A DNA stretch of 64,000 nt. It comes from Allomuricauda sp. TMED12 (GTDB taxonomy: Bacteria; Bacteroidota; Bacteroidia; Flavobacteriales; Flavobacteriaceae). Under the pieces are notes generated by a model. It saw only the letters and a program-made list of their open reading frames with translations. It was not told the origin of the DNA and did no database searches. The stretch covers positions 1 to 64,000 of the forward strand of contig NHBR02000038.1 of assembly GCA_002167435.2 (NCBI GenBank), written 5' to 3'. The position numbers and the translations under genes are program-made. Position 1 is the stretch's first letter. Every line of letters begins with the position of its first letter. This document shows, in pieces, positions 43,402-53,495 of the stretch.

Positions 43402-44667
43402 ATGATTAAAAAAATTCTGATTGCTTTTTTCTGCGTGACTGCCCATGGTTTGTTCGCACAAAACGGAACCATTTCACCATATTCTTATTTTGGAATCGGG
43501 GACCACAGGAACAACGGAACCGTGGACAATCAAATGATGGGAGGTATAAGCATGTATGGAGATAGTATCCATATCAATTTGTCCAATCCAGCCGCATACT
43601 CCAAACTTAGATTAACGGCATATTCTGCGGGAATTTCCCATAAGCAATATAGACTCAAGGATTGGAACGAGGAGCAAAACATTTCAGTGACCAATTTGGA
43701 TTATCTTTCCATTGCATTTCCGTTGGCAAAAAACGCGGGGATGGGTTTTGGAATAATGCCATATTCGTCTGTAGGATATACGCTCAATTCAACTTCCACT
43801 AATGGACAAGGGGCCGAAGTCACCAATTTTTTTACTGGTGAAGGGGGGCTGAATAGATTGTATGCATCCATTGGTTTTGAACCTATAAAGAATCTTAGTC
43901 TAGGAGTTACGGCCAATTTCAACTTTGGTACTTTGGAGTATGAAAGAATTCAAAGTGTTGAAGGAGTGCAGTTTGGAACTTTGGACAATCGTGAATCTAA
44001 AATAAATGGATACGATTTTAATTATGCCCTGAACTATAATCCCACTATTAAAGATAAATATACCCTCTACACATCTGTATTGGTGAATACCCAGGGTAAT
44101 TTGATTTCAAAAAACACGCAGACTCTAGGTTCATTTTCCCTTTCGAATGGGAACAACGTGGAGGTTGTAGATGTTGATTTGGACGCTTCCAATTTGCGGA
44201 ACACCGAGTTAAAGGTGCCTACCAGAACAACGGTAGGTCTTGGTTTTGGTGAGAACAAAAAATGGTTTTTGGGGGCCGAGTACAGTTTTCAGCAATTAAG
44301 CGATTTTGATAATAGGTTCCTTGGTTTAGAAAATGTGGACTATACGGATGCCAACACCTACGCTTTTGGAGGATACTGGGTGCCCGATTATCGTTCTCTT
44401 TCGGGGTATTATAAAAGAATTACCTATCGAGCTGGATTGCGTTATGATGTAAGTGGTTTGGTAGTGAACAATAAAGAAATAAATAACTTTGGCATAACTT
44501 TTGGATTGGGATTACCGTTGGGAACATCTTTCTCCAATCTTAACCTAGGATTTGAATTGGGAAAACGTGGAACAACCGATGCAAACCTGATAGAGGAAAG
44601 TTATTTTAAAGTCAATGTGGGCTTATCATTAAATGATAGATGGTTTCAGCAGAGAAAAATAAATTGA
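43402..44667 (+). CDS. outer-membrane barrel protein downstream of coaX
   Basis: 421 residues with signal peptide (IAFFCVTAHGLFAQ). The mature part begins with NGTISPYSYFGIGDHR and repeats barrel-like strands such as LSLGVTANFNFGTLEY, GLGFGENKKWFLGAEYSF and YRAGLRYDVSGL. This type is conserved in flavobacteria immediately after coaX. Its exact function is not known. It starts directly after the coaX stop and precedes a TPR gene by 103 bases. Confidence 0.72.
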   Translation: MIKKILIAFFCVTAHGLFAQNGTISPYSYFGIGDHRNNGTVDNQMMGGISMYGDSIHINLSNPAAYSKLRLTAYSAGISHKQYRLKDWNEEQNISVTNLDYLSIAFPLAKNAGMGFGIMPYSSVGYTLNSTSTNGQGAEVTNFFTGEGGLNRLYASIGFEPIKNLSLGVTANFNFGTLEYERIQSVEGVQFGTLDNRESKINGYDFNYALNYNPTIKDKYTLYTSVLVNTQGNLISKNTQTLGSFSLSNGNNVEVVDVDLDASNLRNTELKVPTRTTVGLGFGENKKWFLGAEYSFQQLSDFDNRFLGLENVDYTDANTYAFGGYWVPDYRSLSGYYKRITYRAGLRYDVSGLVVNNKEINNFGITFGLGLPLGTSFSNLNLGFELGKRGTTDANLIEESYFKVNVGLSLNDRWFQQRKIN

Positions 44668-44770
44668 TAGCCCTTTTTTTTGAAGAATTGATAAATAACC
44701 ACCCATAGAAGGTCCGGCAAGAGGATTTTTTAATGAAAATTTGTACTTTAACAGCTTTAAAATTAGTAAG

Positions 44771-46141
44771 ATGAAAAAGAGACACTACTTAACAATGATA
44801 ATGGTCACGATGTTGGCGGGATTAAGTATGGCACAAGCGCAGAACCCCGAGTGTATGACCAATCTGTCTATTTATGCAGAACACGTAAAGGTGAAAAATT
44901 ATGATGCAGCCTACGAACCATGGAAAATGGTCTATGAGAGTTGCCCAGATATCAACAAGGCCAATTTCTCCTACGGGGAAAGAATTTTGAAAGCCAAGGT
45001 TGAAAGCTCAACCGGAGCTGATAAAGACGCTTATATTCAAGATTTACTGACATTATATGATAACAGCTTAAAATATTTCCCTACGAATTATACCAAAGCT
45101 GGTGTTGCCATAGATAAAGCATTATTGATGTACGAGAACAAAATGGCTTCCGATGAGGAACTGTTCAGTATGTTGGATAAGGCTTTTAATGAAGATCAAG
45201 CCAATTTTAAAAACCCTAGAGCTTTGTACCTATACTTCTCTAGCTTGGTAGATTTGCACGGAGCAGGTAAACAGGACCTTCAGGATGTATTTAATACCTA
45301 CGATGATGTTACCGCTAAAATTGAAGAGGAAAATAAGAAGTTGACCGATGTTGTAACCAAACTTCTTCCAAAAGATTCTTTAGGCACATTGACATCCAAA
45401 GAGAAAAGAATGCTAAGGGTTGCTACGGTAAACTCCGAATCATACGGTAAAGTTGCCAGTAGTGTGGACTCCAAATTGGGCGCCCTTGCAGATTGCGATA
45501 ACCTTATTCCATTATACGAAAAGAGCTTTGAGGAAAAGAAAGGTGATGTAAAGTGGGTTAAGCGTGCAGTAGGAAGAATGTTCTCCAAAGAATGTATAGA
45601 CGACCCCATGTTTAGAAAATTGTTCGAAGCACAGTTGGCTTTAGATCCATCTGCCGATGCTTACATGTACGGGGGAGCGCTTAAACAAAAGTCTGGAGAT
45701 ATGAACGGTGCTCTTGCTGACTTTAACAAGGCTGTGGAGTTAGAAACAGATTCTTACAAGAAATCTGACATCCTTTACAAAATAGCAACCACAGTAAGAA
45801 GAAGCAGCAAGTCCCAAGCAAGAAGCTATGCACTTAAGGCCATTGATGCAAACCCAGCAAACGGTAAAGCATATTTGTTGATTGCCAACCTTTATGCAAC
45901 TAGCGCCAATGCATGTGGTAGCACTCCATTCGAAAAGAGAGCGATTTACTGGAAAGCTGCCGATATGGCAAGAAAAGCTGGAAGGGTTGATCCTGCCTTG
46001 AGTGGCCGTGCTAGTCAAACAGCAGCCAGCTACGATGCCAAGGCACCATCCAAAGAGATGATTTTCAGTTCAGGAAAAGCTGGTCAATCTATTTCTTTCA
46101 GCTGTTGGGTAGGAGGTAGTGTTACTGTACCTACGCTATAA
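44771..46141 (+). CDS. secreted tetratricopeptide-repeat-like protein
   Basis: 456 residues. The ATG at 44771 is chosen because it gives a signal peptide (MLAGLSMAQAQ); an upstream ATG adds ten non-signal residues. The mature region is alpha-helical with TPR-like units, for example AYMYGGALKQKSGDMNGALA, and ANGKAYLLIANLYATSANA near the end, where CGSTPFEKRAIYWKAADMA resembles the last repeat. Likely a periplasmic scaffold or outer-membrane-associated factor. Same operon as coaX, the barrel protein and lptC. Confidence 0.72.
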   Translation: MKKRHYLTMIMVTMLAGLSMAQAQNPECMTNLSIYAEHVKVKNYDAAYEPWKMVYESCPDINKANFSYGERILKAKVESSTGADKDAYIQDLLTLYDNSLKYFPTNYTKAGVAIDKALLMYENKMASDEELFSMLDKAFNEDQANFKNPRALYLYFSSLVDLHGAGKQDLQDVFNTYDDVTAKIEEENKKLTDVVTKLLPKDSLGTLTSKEKRMLRVATVNSESYGKVASSVDSKLGALADCDNLIPLYEKSFEEKKGDVKWVKRAVGRMFSKECIDDPMFRKLFEAQLALDPSADAYMYGGALKQKSGDMNGALADFNKAVELETDSYKKSDILYKIATTVRRSSKSQARSYALKAIDANPANGKAYLLIANLYATSANACGSTPFEKRAIYWKAADMARKAGRVDPALSGRASQTAASYDAKAPSKEMIFSSGKAGQSISFSCWVGGSVTVPTL

Positions 46142-46142
46142 G

Positions 46143-46742
46143 GTGAAACAAATATCAGAACATATTTTAAAGAGCTTTGCCACGGTTTTTACCGTGGCAA
46201 TCCTTTTTATATCCTGTGGTGACGATTACGAAAGGGTGGGGGAAGAAGCTGTAAAACCCCTGTTTCCTCAAGGTGTTGCCCAAAACTTCACTTTGACCTA
46301 CACAGAGACGGTTGAAGCAATGAGCACACAGGATTCTGCAACATCTAGGGTAATCGCCGTTCTCACCAGTCCATTATCTGAGGACTTTGACAATCAAATA
46401 TTTAAATTCCGTACCTTCCCAAAAGGACTTCAGGTTGATTTCTATGATGAAAAAAATCAAAAAAGTGTAATTGTTGCCGATTACGGTATTGTATATTCAC
46501 AGACCAATTTGATAGATTTGCAAGGAAATGTAGTTGTGGAGACCCATGATGGAAAAAAATTGGAGACAGACCAGTTGTATTTTGACAGAAAGAACAATTG
46601 GATTTTTACCGAAGCATCTTTTAAATATACAAACCCCGAAGATGGAACTGTAATGGATGGCGAGGGAATGGATTTTAATAAGGATTTTAGTTTTTTTAAG
46701 GCCCACAAGACTTATGGCCTAATGACTATTAAAGAAAAATAG
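46143..46742 (+). CDS. lptC: LptC-like LPS export protein (lipoprotein)
   Basis: 199 residues from GTG at 46143; an ATG at 46119 would overlap the TPR gene by 23 bases. A lipobox ends VAILFISC, followed by an LptC-type beta-jellyroll (VDFYDEKNQKSVIVADYGIV, LDLQGNVVVETHDGKKLETD, then NWIFTEASFKY). LptC bridges the inner-membrane LptBFG extractor to LptA in lipopolysaccharide transport. Bacteroidota forms are lipoproteins rather than single-span membrane proteins. The start choice is uncertain. Confidence 0.72.
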   Translation: MKQISEHILKSFATVFTVAILFISCGDDYERVGEEAVKPLFPQGVAQNFTLTYTETVEAMSTQDSATSRVIAVLTSPLSEDFDNQIFKFRTFPKGLQVDFYDEKNQKSVIVADYGIVYSQTNLIDLQGNVVVETHDGKKLETDQLYFDRKNNWIFTEASFKYTNPEDGTVMDGEGMDFNKDFSFFKAHKTYGLMTIKEK

Positions 46743-46743
46743 G

Positions 46744-46947
46744 ATGATTAAGATTTTAAGATATACCGAATACCTTTACTTGGCCGTAGCGGCCATTTCC
46801 ATTTATAAGATCGCCACACTTTGGAGCATAAATCCAAAGGATACCTACATATTTATCTTCTTTGCGGTAGTATCTATCGCCATGTTTGTTTTTAGGAGAA
46901 GATATCGGAAACGTTTTGAGCAGCGAAAAAAGGATAATCAACAATAG
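46744..46947 (+). CDS. small membrane protein of the lptC region
   Basis: 67 residues with two hydrophobic segments (LYLAVAAISIYKIATL and IFIFFAVVSIAMFVF) and a basic C-terminal tail, RRRYRKRFEQRKK. It is packed 1 base after lptC and 2 bases before the CNNM gene and is a conserved flavobacterial gene in this place. No domain is recognised. It could assist envelope transport, but that is inferred only from position. Confidence 0.65.
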   Translation: MIKILRYTEYLYLAVAAISIYKIATLWSINPKDTYIFIFFAVVSIAMFVFRRRYRKRFEQRKKDNQQ

Positions 46948-46949
46948 CA

Positions 46950-48239
46950 TTGGACTACTCCCTCATCATTATAGTTCTTTCCTTGCTGTTTTCAGCATTT
47001 TTTTCAGGAATGGAGATTGCCTTCGTTTCCGCTAATAGGATTCATATAGAAATCGAGAAGAAACAAGAAGGTTTTTTGGCCAAGGTACTCACCTTGCTCA
47101 CAGATAAACCTTCAAAGTTCATTGCCACCATGCTTATTGGCAATAACATCGCCTTGGTAATTTATGGTCTGTTTATGGGTGATGTGCTCATGAACTGGTT
47201 TCAGGGCCTCTTGCCAACCAATTCCCAGTTTGTAAATGCCTTGTTGACGGATTTCAGCATGCTTTCCCAAACCGTAATTTCAACTTTGGTGATTCTATTG
47301 ACAGCCGAATTTTTGCCAAAGGTGTTTTTTCAGATATATTCCAATACTCTTTTAAAGATTTTTGCCGTTCCCGCATATTTCTTTTATCTACTCTTTTCAC
47401 TTATATCCTGGTTTGTGATCAAAGTCTCTGATTTTATTTTGAGGGTTTTCTTCAAAACCGATGGGGACGAGGTCCAACTATCATTTACTAAATTGGAACT
47501 GGGGGATTATATAACGGAACAAATGGAAACGGTAGAGGAAGAGGACGATTTGGATTCTGAAATTCAGATATTTCAGAACGCCCTGGAATTTTCTGCGGTA
47601 AAAGCTAGGGAAGTGATGGTTCCGCGAACAGAGATCACTGCTGTGGAACTAAACGAGACCCCAAAGAACTTGACGAAATTATTTACAGAAACCGGCTATT
47701 CCAAAATCTTGGTTTTTAAGGAAAGTATCGATGAGATCATAGGGTATGTTCACTCATACGAATTGTTCAAAAAACCCAAGACAATCAAAAGTATTTTACT
47801 TCCAGTGGAGTTTGTCCCCGAGACCATGCTCATTCAAGATATTTTGAATGTACTGACCAAAAAGCGTAAAAGTATGGCCGTTGTTTTGGATGAATATGGT
47901 GGTACATCCGGTATTTTAACCGTCGAGGACATTATTGAGGAACTTTTTGGGGAAATTGAGGATGAGCACGATTCCACAGATTTATATGAAGAGCAAATAA
48001 GCGAGAACGAGTATAAATTCTCGGCCCGTATGGAGGTGGATTACATTAATGAAAACTATAAACTGGAGCTTCCAGAAGGGGAAGAGTATGAAACCTTAGG
48101 AGGATTGATCGTAAACCACACAGGGGAAATTCCGGAACAAGATTCAGAAGTGACCGTGAACAATTTTACCTTTAAAATTTTGGAAGTGTCCAATACCAAA
48201 ATTGATTTGGTAAGTATGACCGTTCATACTGAAGATTAA
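46950..48239 (+). CDS. CNNM/CorC family membrane protein (hemolysin-like)
   Basis: 429 residues, start TTG at 46950, 2 bases after the preceding stop; no ATG is available in frame. An N-terminal CNNM domain with three or four helices (FSAFFSGMEIAFVSANRIHIEIE) is followed by two CBS domains (VMVPRTEITAVEL, MAVVLDEYGGTSGILTVED) and a C-terminal CorC_HlyC domain (YETLGGLIVNHTGEIPEQ). It is a membrane protein thought to help with Mg2+/Co2+ handling. Confidence 0.86.
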   Translation: MDYSLIIIVLSLLFSAFFSGMEIAFVSANRIHIEIEKKQEGFLAKVLTLLTDKPSKFIATMLIGNNIALVIYGLFMGDVLMNWFQGLLPTNSQFVNALLTDFSMLSQTVISTLVILLTAEFLPKVFFQIYSNTLLKIFAVPAYFFYLLFSLISWFVIKVSDFILRVFFKTDGDEVQLSFTKLELGDYITEQMETVEEEDDLDSEIQIFQNALEFSAVKAREVMVPRTEITAVELNETPKNLTKLFTETGYSKILVFKESIDEIIGYVHSYELFKKPKTIKSILLPVEFVPETMLIQDILNVLTKKRKSMAVVLDEYGGTSGILTVEDIIEELFGEIEDEHDSTDLYEEQISENEYKFSARMEVDYINENYKLELPEGEEYETLGGLIVNHTGEIPEQDSEVTVNNFTFKILEVSNTKIDLVSMTVHTED

Positions 48240-48323
48240 TAATTTCCGTACCTTTTTTAGCTTTCCTATTTGAAAAGAAAGTGGTATTTTCGCCCACTGA
48301 ATTTAAAGAAAACAAGCAATAAA

Positions 48324-50444
48324 ATGGCAATATTAGAGAATATTAGAAAACGAACAACAGTTCTAATTCTAATAATTGGTTTGGCGTTGTTCGCATTTGT
48401 AATATCGGGAGTGTTCAGCAGTAATAATTTTTCTGGTGGAAAAGTGGGTTCTTCGGTTGCGGAAGTAAATGGAGAGAATATTCCCATCGAAGAATTTAGG
48501 ACTCAGGTAGAAACAGCTTCAAGAAGATATGGACCCAGTGTTACTTCAACCCAGTTGGTAAACATGGTATATGATCAAGAAGTTAGAAAGACCATTTTAA
48601 ACCAACAGTTCGAGGATTTGGGAATAGATGTGGAAAGTGATCAAATTATTGATTTTGTCAGAACTTCGGGTTACGCGCAAATTCCCGATTTCCAAGATGA
48701 GAACGGGATATTCAACGAACAAGTTTTTAAAAGTGCTATTGCTGATTGGAGAGCAAACGACCCTTTGCGTTACGATGCTTGGTTGCAGGATGAACAATCC
48801 ATTATTCAGGCCGCTAAGGAGCGTATGTACTTCAATTTGGTTAAAGGAGGAGTTACCGCGACCCTTACAGAAGGTGAACTTGATTATGATATGTCCAATG
48901 ATAAGGTAGACCTTCAATATGTACGCATTCCTTATACTTCCATACCCGACAGTACCATTCAGGTGTCCAAAAGTGATATCCAATCTTACATAAACGATCA
49001 CAAAAGCAAGTTCAAACAAGAAAAGGCTCGTGACATCCGGTTTGTGTACTTTGAGGAAAAACCATCTGCTGAAGATGATAGTAATGTAAAAGAAGAAATT
49101 ACCGCTCTTTTGGATGATACTGTTGAATATTCAGAGACAAAAGATGCAAACGATACCATTCTTGGTTTCAGAAACACCAACGATATGGCGGCATTTCTGG
49201 ATAGGCATTCCGATTCTAAATTTGATACCATATATAAGGCAAAAAGAGACCTTCCTTCTGTTGCAGCCGATACGCTTATGGCTATGGAAGTTGGTGAAAT
49301 TTACGGGCCTTACAAGGATGGGAATTCCTATAAAGTGTCCAAGATTATGGACAGAAAAGCAAATGGAACTGTAAAAGCAAGTCACATTCTAATAACTTGG
49401 GAGGGAGCAGAAAGAGCTAACCCAGCTATTACAAGAACTAAAGAAGAAGCAGAAGCAGAGGCTAATAGATTATTGGCTGAAGCTAAAAAAGAAGATGTTG
49501 TCTTCTCAACTTTGGCAAGAGATAATTCTGATGGACCTTCTGCACCTCGTGGAGGAGACCTTGGGTATTTCCAAGAAGGGGTTATGGCAGATGAGTTCAA
49601 CGATTTCTGTTTTGGAAACCCAACTGGAACTGTTGGTTTGGTTGAGACCCAATTCGGATACCACGTAATCAAAATAGATGATAAGCAAGATGTGATTCAA
49701 GTGGCCACACTGGCTAGAGAAGTGGAGCCATCTGAAGAAACAATAAATACGTTGTTTACCGATGCCACAAAATACGAAATGGCCGTTTTGGATGCGGAGC
49801 CAGAAAACTTTGGTGACATTGCTAAAGAAAGTAACTATACGGTAAGACCTGTTAACAAAATCAAGGAAATGGAAGAAAACCTTCCTGGTCTTGGTTCTCA
49901 ACGTAGTGTTGTACAATGGGCATTCAACGATGATACCAGTGTTGGTGACATCAAGCGCTTTAACGTAAATAATGGTTATGCAGTGGTGCAGTTGACCAAG
50001 AAGTATAAAAAAGGACTTATGGCTCCCGAAGATGCTTCTGCAACTGCTTTGCCTGCAATTCGAAAAGAACTTAAGGCAAAACAGATTATAGCCGCCAATC
50101 AGGGGAAAGCTTTGGATGCCGTTGCATCGGATAATAATGTAAGTGTAAGTACAGCTTCTGCAGTTACATTAATGTCACCAACGATACCTGGAGCAGGTAG
50201 AGAACCATTGGTAGTGGGAACAGCATTTGGAATGGATACAGACCAAACTTCTGATTTGATTGAAGGCAACAGTGGTGTATTCATGATCAAGGTTACCAAC
50301 AAAACGGAAGCTGCGGATGTAGAGAACTACAGTACCTATGCTCAAAATTTACAGACCAGTGCCTCGGCAAGGGTTAATGGAGCAGTTTATAACGCATTGA
50401 AAGAAAAAGCGGAGATAGAAGATAAAAGAGCTATTTTCTACTAG
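48324..50444 (+). CDS. PpiD/SurA-type peptidyl-prolyl isomerase, inner-membrane anchored
   Basis: 706 residues from the ATG at 48324, which begins MAILENIRKRTTVLILIIG: an N-terminal anchor helix. A SurA_N-like region follows, then a PPIC parvulin domain (VKASHILITWEG, EDVVFSTLARDNSDGPSAPRGGDLGYFQEG, VETQFGYHVIKI) and a less clear second domain. It assists folding of outer-membrane proteins in the periplasm. The order coaX-barrel-TPR-lptC-CNNM-ppiD supports a shared envelope-biogenesis operon. A bidirectional terminator follows. Confidence 0.86.
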   Translation: MAILENIRKRTTVLILIIGLALFAFVISGVFSSNNFSGGKVGSSVAEVNGENIPIEEFRTQVETASRRYGPSVTSTQLVNMVYDQEVRKTILNQQFEDLGIDVESDQIIDFVRTSGYAQIPDFQDENGIFNEQVFKSAIADWRANDPLRYDAWLQDEQSIIQAAKERMYFNLVKGGVTATLTEGELDYDMSNDKVDLQYVRIPYTSIPDSTIQVSKSDIQSYINDHKSKFKQEKARDIRFVYFEEKPSAEDDSNVKEEITALLDDTVEYSETKDANDTILGFRNTNDMAAFLDRHSDSKFDTIYKAKRDLPSVAADTLMAMEVGEIYGPYKDGNSYKVSKIMDRKANGTVKASHILITWEGAERANPAITRTKEEAEAEANRLLAEAKKEDVVFSTLARDNSDGPSAPRGGDLGYFQEGVMADEFNDFCFGNPTGTVGLVETQFGYHVIKIDDKQDVIQVATLAREVEPSEETINTLFTDATKYEMAVLDAEPENFGDIAKESNYTVRPVNKIKEMEENLPGLGSQRSVVQWAFNDDTSVGDIKRFNVNNGYAVVQLTKKYKKGLMAPEDASATALPAIRKELKAKQIIAANQGKALDAVASDNNVSVSTASAVTLMSPTIPGAGREPLVVGTAFGMDTDQTSDLIEGNSGVFMIKVTNKTEAADVENYSTYAQNLQTSASARVNGAVYNALKEKAEIEDKRAIFY

Positions 50445-50471
50445 TAGCACATTGAAATAAAACATAAAAAA

Positions 50472-50497
50472 GCCTCCCTTAAGGGAGGCTTTTTTTA
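50472..50497. terminator. bidirectional terminator after ppiD
   Basis: GCCTCCC (50472-50478), loop TTAA, GGGAGGC (50483-50489), with A tract to the left and T tract to the right. It serves the plus-strand ppiD and the minus-strand gene ending at 50520. Confidence 0.85.
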
Positions 50498-50519
50498 TGA
50501 ACTATAGTTTTATGTTGCC

Positions 50520-51101
50520 TTATTTACTGTCGGGCTCATCCCATTTCATTTTATAACATATATGGGTGATTTTTCCTTTAGGGTCTACAGAAACCTCAAA
50601 ACCTTGTTTAGACCGGAAATAGGCATCTCGTAAAAAGTACCATTTACCATTTTTAAAAAAGAATTCCCTTTTATCTGGTTTCCATTCGGCAATGGGATAG
50701 ATGTAATCCAACATTGATTGGAAAACAGGAGCGGTTTCCTGATTAAGGATAAAGTCTTCACGAATATAGCTAGTTAGTTTGGGTAAGCTGGTATTGGTCT
50801 TGATGTGTTCAAACCGTTTTACTTTTTCACCATTGTCAATTACTATGAATTCATTTACGCTTTTTTCCTTTTCATCATATATGTTTTTTGTTTCTTGAAT
50901 GATGTGGAACACCTCATATTTAAGTATACTCGTAACCGATTTGGAAGTGATTTCGTTGTAACTGATTTCACAACTTTCCTGTACAAAGTTGTCGAGTCTA
51001 CTATTTACCTCTATATCTATTTGACAGAATGCGGAAGAAGTGATTAGAAAAAATATTCCCACAAGGGATTTACCAACTATGTTTTTATGGATTCGGACCA
51101 T
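50520..51101 (-). CDS. hypothetical secreted protein
   Basis: 193 residues, signal peptide ending SAFCQ. It has a beta-rich middle (NEFIVIDNGEKVKRFEHI) and ends WYFLRDAYFRSKQGFEVSV and then CYKMKWDEPD. No family is recognised. It is AT-rich and shares the bidirectional terminator with ppiD. Position between the envelope operon and the mevalonate genes gives no hint of role. Confidence 0.55.
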   Translation of the reverse strand: MVRIHKNIVGKSLVGIFFLITSSAFCQIDIEVNSRLDNFVQESCEISYNEITSKSVTSILKYEVFHIIQETKNIYDEKEKSVNEFIVIDNGEKVKRFEHIKTNTSLPKLTSYIREDFILNQETAPVFQSMLDYIYPIAEWKPDKREFFFKNGKWYFLRDAYFRSKQGFEVSVDPKGKITHICYKMKWDEPDSK

Positions 51102-51243
51102 TTTTCTAAATAGTTTGATGAATATCTTTCAAACTTAGTAGATATGTCCTATGCTAATCGGTTGGATCTGACGAATACCCCTTTTCAATTTATGTATTAG
51201 GGAAATCTGGGGATTGGAATCAGGTTTGTTACTAGAATATTTA

Positions 51244-52152
51244 TTATAAAACCATTTTGGAATAAGGAATAATTGTAGGATACCCCTTGGCTTTAAAATA
51301 AGGTATAGTTTTGTCATCACCAGTGGCCAATACAAAATCGCCTCCCCATGCCCCTAGACTTTTTACCATCCCAAAATAGTCTGGAAAAAGTTGTTGTTTT
51401 ACAGGTGCAATATTCAAGATATTGGAAAGCAATGCTTCATGTTCTTCCATTAAAGATTCGAAACCGGACAAAGTGGATGCATTGATTATTTTTTGAGTAA
51501 TACTGGAAATGTTTTTTATAAGTTGGGGCTTATCAAATTGTTGCTCCCTGTAATTGGTAATGGCCTCTTTACTGCTCTGCTTTTGGTTTAGGTGTACAAA
51601 GTATAGCGAATCCTTAAAAATCGGGTCAAAATTTATCTCTTGAACTTTGGGTTCACCATTTTGCAATTGGTAGGTGATTGGTGAATTGTGTTGGGCACAG
51701 GCAATATCGTAACCACTTCCGCCAAAAGCATTCCATAAAAGCTGATAAGCATCGACCCGTGCCCATTGGGCCAAGTTGTTAATAAGGGTTGATGATGTGC
51801 CCAAACCCCAAGATTTTGGAAAAGTTAGGCGTGTTTCTATCTGGAACCCATCACTATCGGTCAACAACAGTGGATTTTGGGTATTGGCCTCCAAAAGTAA
51901 TGTGACCAATACTTTGGCGATCGCTTCGTTCGAAGTGGATATCACTTCTAAATTTGAGATATCCAATTTTACAGTGAACCAAACTTCATCATTTTCATCC
52001 AAGCTTGCCCATTCCAAAAAACCAGATGTTGTTGGAGTTACATGGAGCGATTGCCCATAGCTTGTGGGAATGGCCAGTCCTAATGCTCCATCCAAAATAG
52101 CGTACTCGCCTGAAAGTAATAACTTGCCATTGCTGTAAAACTCCTTTTCCAT
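51244..52152 (-). CDS. GYDIA-type GHMP kinase
   Basis: A 302-residue sugar/mevalonate-type kinase. The N-terminal strand KLLLSGEYAILDGALGLAIPT is characteristic of mevalonate-type GHMP kinases, the ATP loop is WGLGTSSTLINNLAQ, and the family hallmark GGSGYDIACAQ gives it its name. It overlaps the HMG-CoA reductase gene by 1 base, so it probably belongs to the mevalonate route to isoprenoids. Whether it phosphorylates mevalonate or a later intermediate is not certain. Confidence 0.83.
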   Translation of the reverse strand: MEKEFYSNGKLLLSGEYAILDGALGLAIPTSYGQSLHVTPTTSGFLEWASLDENDEVWFTVKLDISNLEVISTSNEAIAKVLVTLLLEANTQNPLLLTDSDGFQIETRLTFPKSWGLGTSSTLINNLAQWARVDAYQLLWNAFGGSGYDIACAQHNSPITYQLQNGEPKVQEINFDPIFKDSLYFVHLNQKQSSKEAITNYREQQFDKPQLIKNISSITQKIINASTLSGFESLMEEHEALLSNILNIAPVKQQLFPDYFGMVKSLGAWGGDFVLATGDDKTIPYFKAKGYPTIIPYSKMVL

Positions 52153-53468
52153 TATTCTGATTTAATCTTTTCCAACGCTTCTTTTACCGAGGCATTGGTT
52201 ACGGTTTGGTCCTTAAAATAGGTGACCAGTTGCTGCTTTTCAGATTCGGTGGCGCCTATTTGGTTGAGCATATTGAGCAAGTGCATCTTCATGTGGCCTT
52301 TTTGAATGCCCGTGGTGACCAAACTGCGAACTGCCGCAAAATTCTGTGCCAATCCTGCTACAGCAACAATCTGCATTAATTGTTTTGCCGTTGGATTTTG
52401 AAGAATTTCCAAAGCAAGTTTCACTAAAGGGTGCAATGTGGTCAATCCTCCAACGGTACCAAGGGCCAAAGGAACCTCAATCCAAAACGTGAAAAAACCA
52501 TCTTCGATTTTGGCATGCGTCAAGCTGGAATATTGCCCTTCTTTCGCCGCGTATGCATGCACACCAGCCTCAACTGCCCTAAAATCATTCCCCGTGGCAA
52601 GAACAACCGCATCGATACCGTTCATAATACCTTTGTTGTGTGTTACGGCCCGGTAAGGCTCAACCTTGGCAATATTGACGGCCTGCACAAATTTTTCAGC
52701 AAATGCTGTGGCAGGCATATCCGCAGTGCCCAAGTCTGAAACAGGGCAACTAACTTCCGCTTTTACCAAACAATTGGGCACGTAGTTGGATAAAATGCTC
52801 ATCACTACTTCGATATTTTTCTCCTCATCGGTAAAAGCATCAAAAGAAAGTGCTTGCTCTTTTAAAGTCACGGCGAATTGCTCTAAACAGGAATTGATAA
52901 AATTGGCTCCCATTGCATCCAATGTCTCAAAAGTGCAATGGAGCTGGTAGTAGCCTTCAATTTTACTGCTTAAATCCCTTAATTCAATATTATTGATGCC
53001 TCCTCCGCGTTTTTCCATATTCTGTGTAATGGAAGCAACACTTTTAAGTAACTCGGGTTTTACCAATAAGAAGAAATTGGATAGCTTTTCTTTATCACCT
53101 TTATATATAAAGTGAACCTGACCAACTTTTTCCGTTCCAAGAATTTCAGCTTTAAATCCGCCACGTTCCAACCAAAATTTGGCGGCTTTACTAGCTGCAG
53201 CGACCACAGAACTTTCTTCAATGGCCATGGGAATGGCCAAATAGTCACCATTGATTAAAAAATTGGGCGCAATGGCAAAGGGCAAATAATAATTGGAAAT
53301 CGTGTTTTCTATAAACTCATCGTGTAATTTTTGAACCTTGGAGTCAGTGTTCCAATACTGCGCCAACAGCTGTTTGGTATTTTCAGGGTCTTTAGTGCAA
53401 TTCGTGGCTATCCAATCAATTTTTTGGGTTTTGGATAGTTTGGAAAATCCTTGAACGGGAGTCTTCAT
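52152..53468 (-). CDS. hydroxymethylglutaryl-CoA reductase, degradative-type (class II)
   Basis: Interconverts HMG-CoA and mevalonate. Class II signature features: IENTISNYYLPFAIAPNFL at the N-terminal side, AIPMAIEESSVVAAASK (catalytic Glu region), and AVTHNKGIMNGIDAVVLATGND (Lys/Asp). 438 residues. Class II enzymes can work in the synthetic direction in Bacteroidota, which have no other HMGR; the adjacent GHMP kinase supports that. A promoter box lies 20 bases upstream. Confidence 0.9.
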   Translation of the reverse strand: MKTPVQGFSKLSKTQKIDWIATNCTKDPENTKQLLAQYWNTDSKVQKLHDEFIENTISNYYLPFAIAPNFLINGDYLAIPMAIEESSVVAAASKAAKFWLERGGFKAEILGTEKVGQVHFIYKGDKEKLSNFFLLVKPELLKSVASITQNMEKRGGGINNIELRDLSSKIEGYYQLHCTFETLDAMGANFINSCLEQFAVTLKEQALSFDAFTDEEKNIEVVMSILSNYVPNCLVKAEVSCPVSDLGTADMPATAFAEKFVQAVNIAKVEPYRAVTHNKGIMNGIDAVVLATGNDFRAVEAGVHAYAAKEGQYSSLTHAKIEDGFFTFWIEVPLALGTVGGLTTLHPLVKLALEILQNPTAKQLMQIVAVAGLAQNFAAVRSLVTTGIQKGHMKMHLLNMLNQIGATESEKQQLVTYFKDQTVTNASVKEALEKIKSE

Positions 53469-53487
53469 AAAGCTGGTTTAAAGCATT

Positions 53488-53495
53488 CAAATATA
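53488..53495 (-). promoter_or_regulatory. -7 box for the HMG-CoA reductase operon
   Basis: TATATTTG on the minus strand fits TAnnTTTG exactly and gives a leader of roughly 13 bases. A TTG -33 element was not found at the ideal distance. Confidence 0.5.
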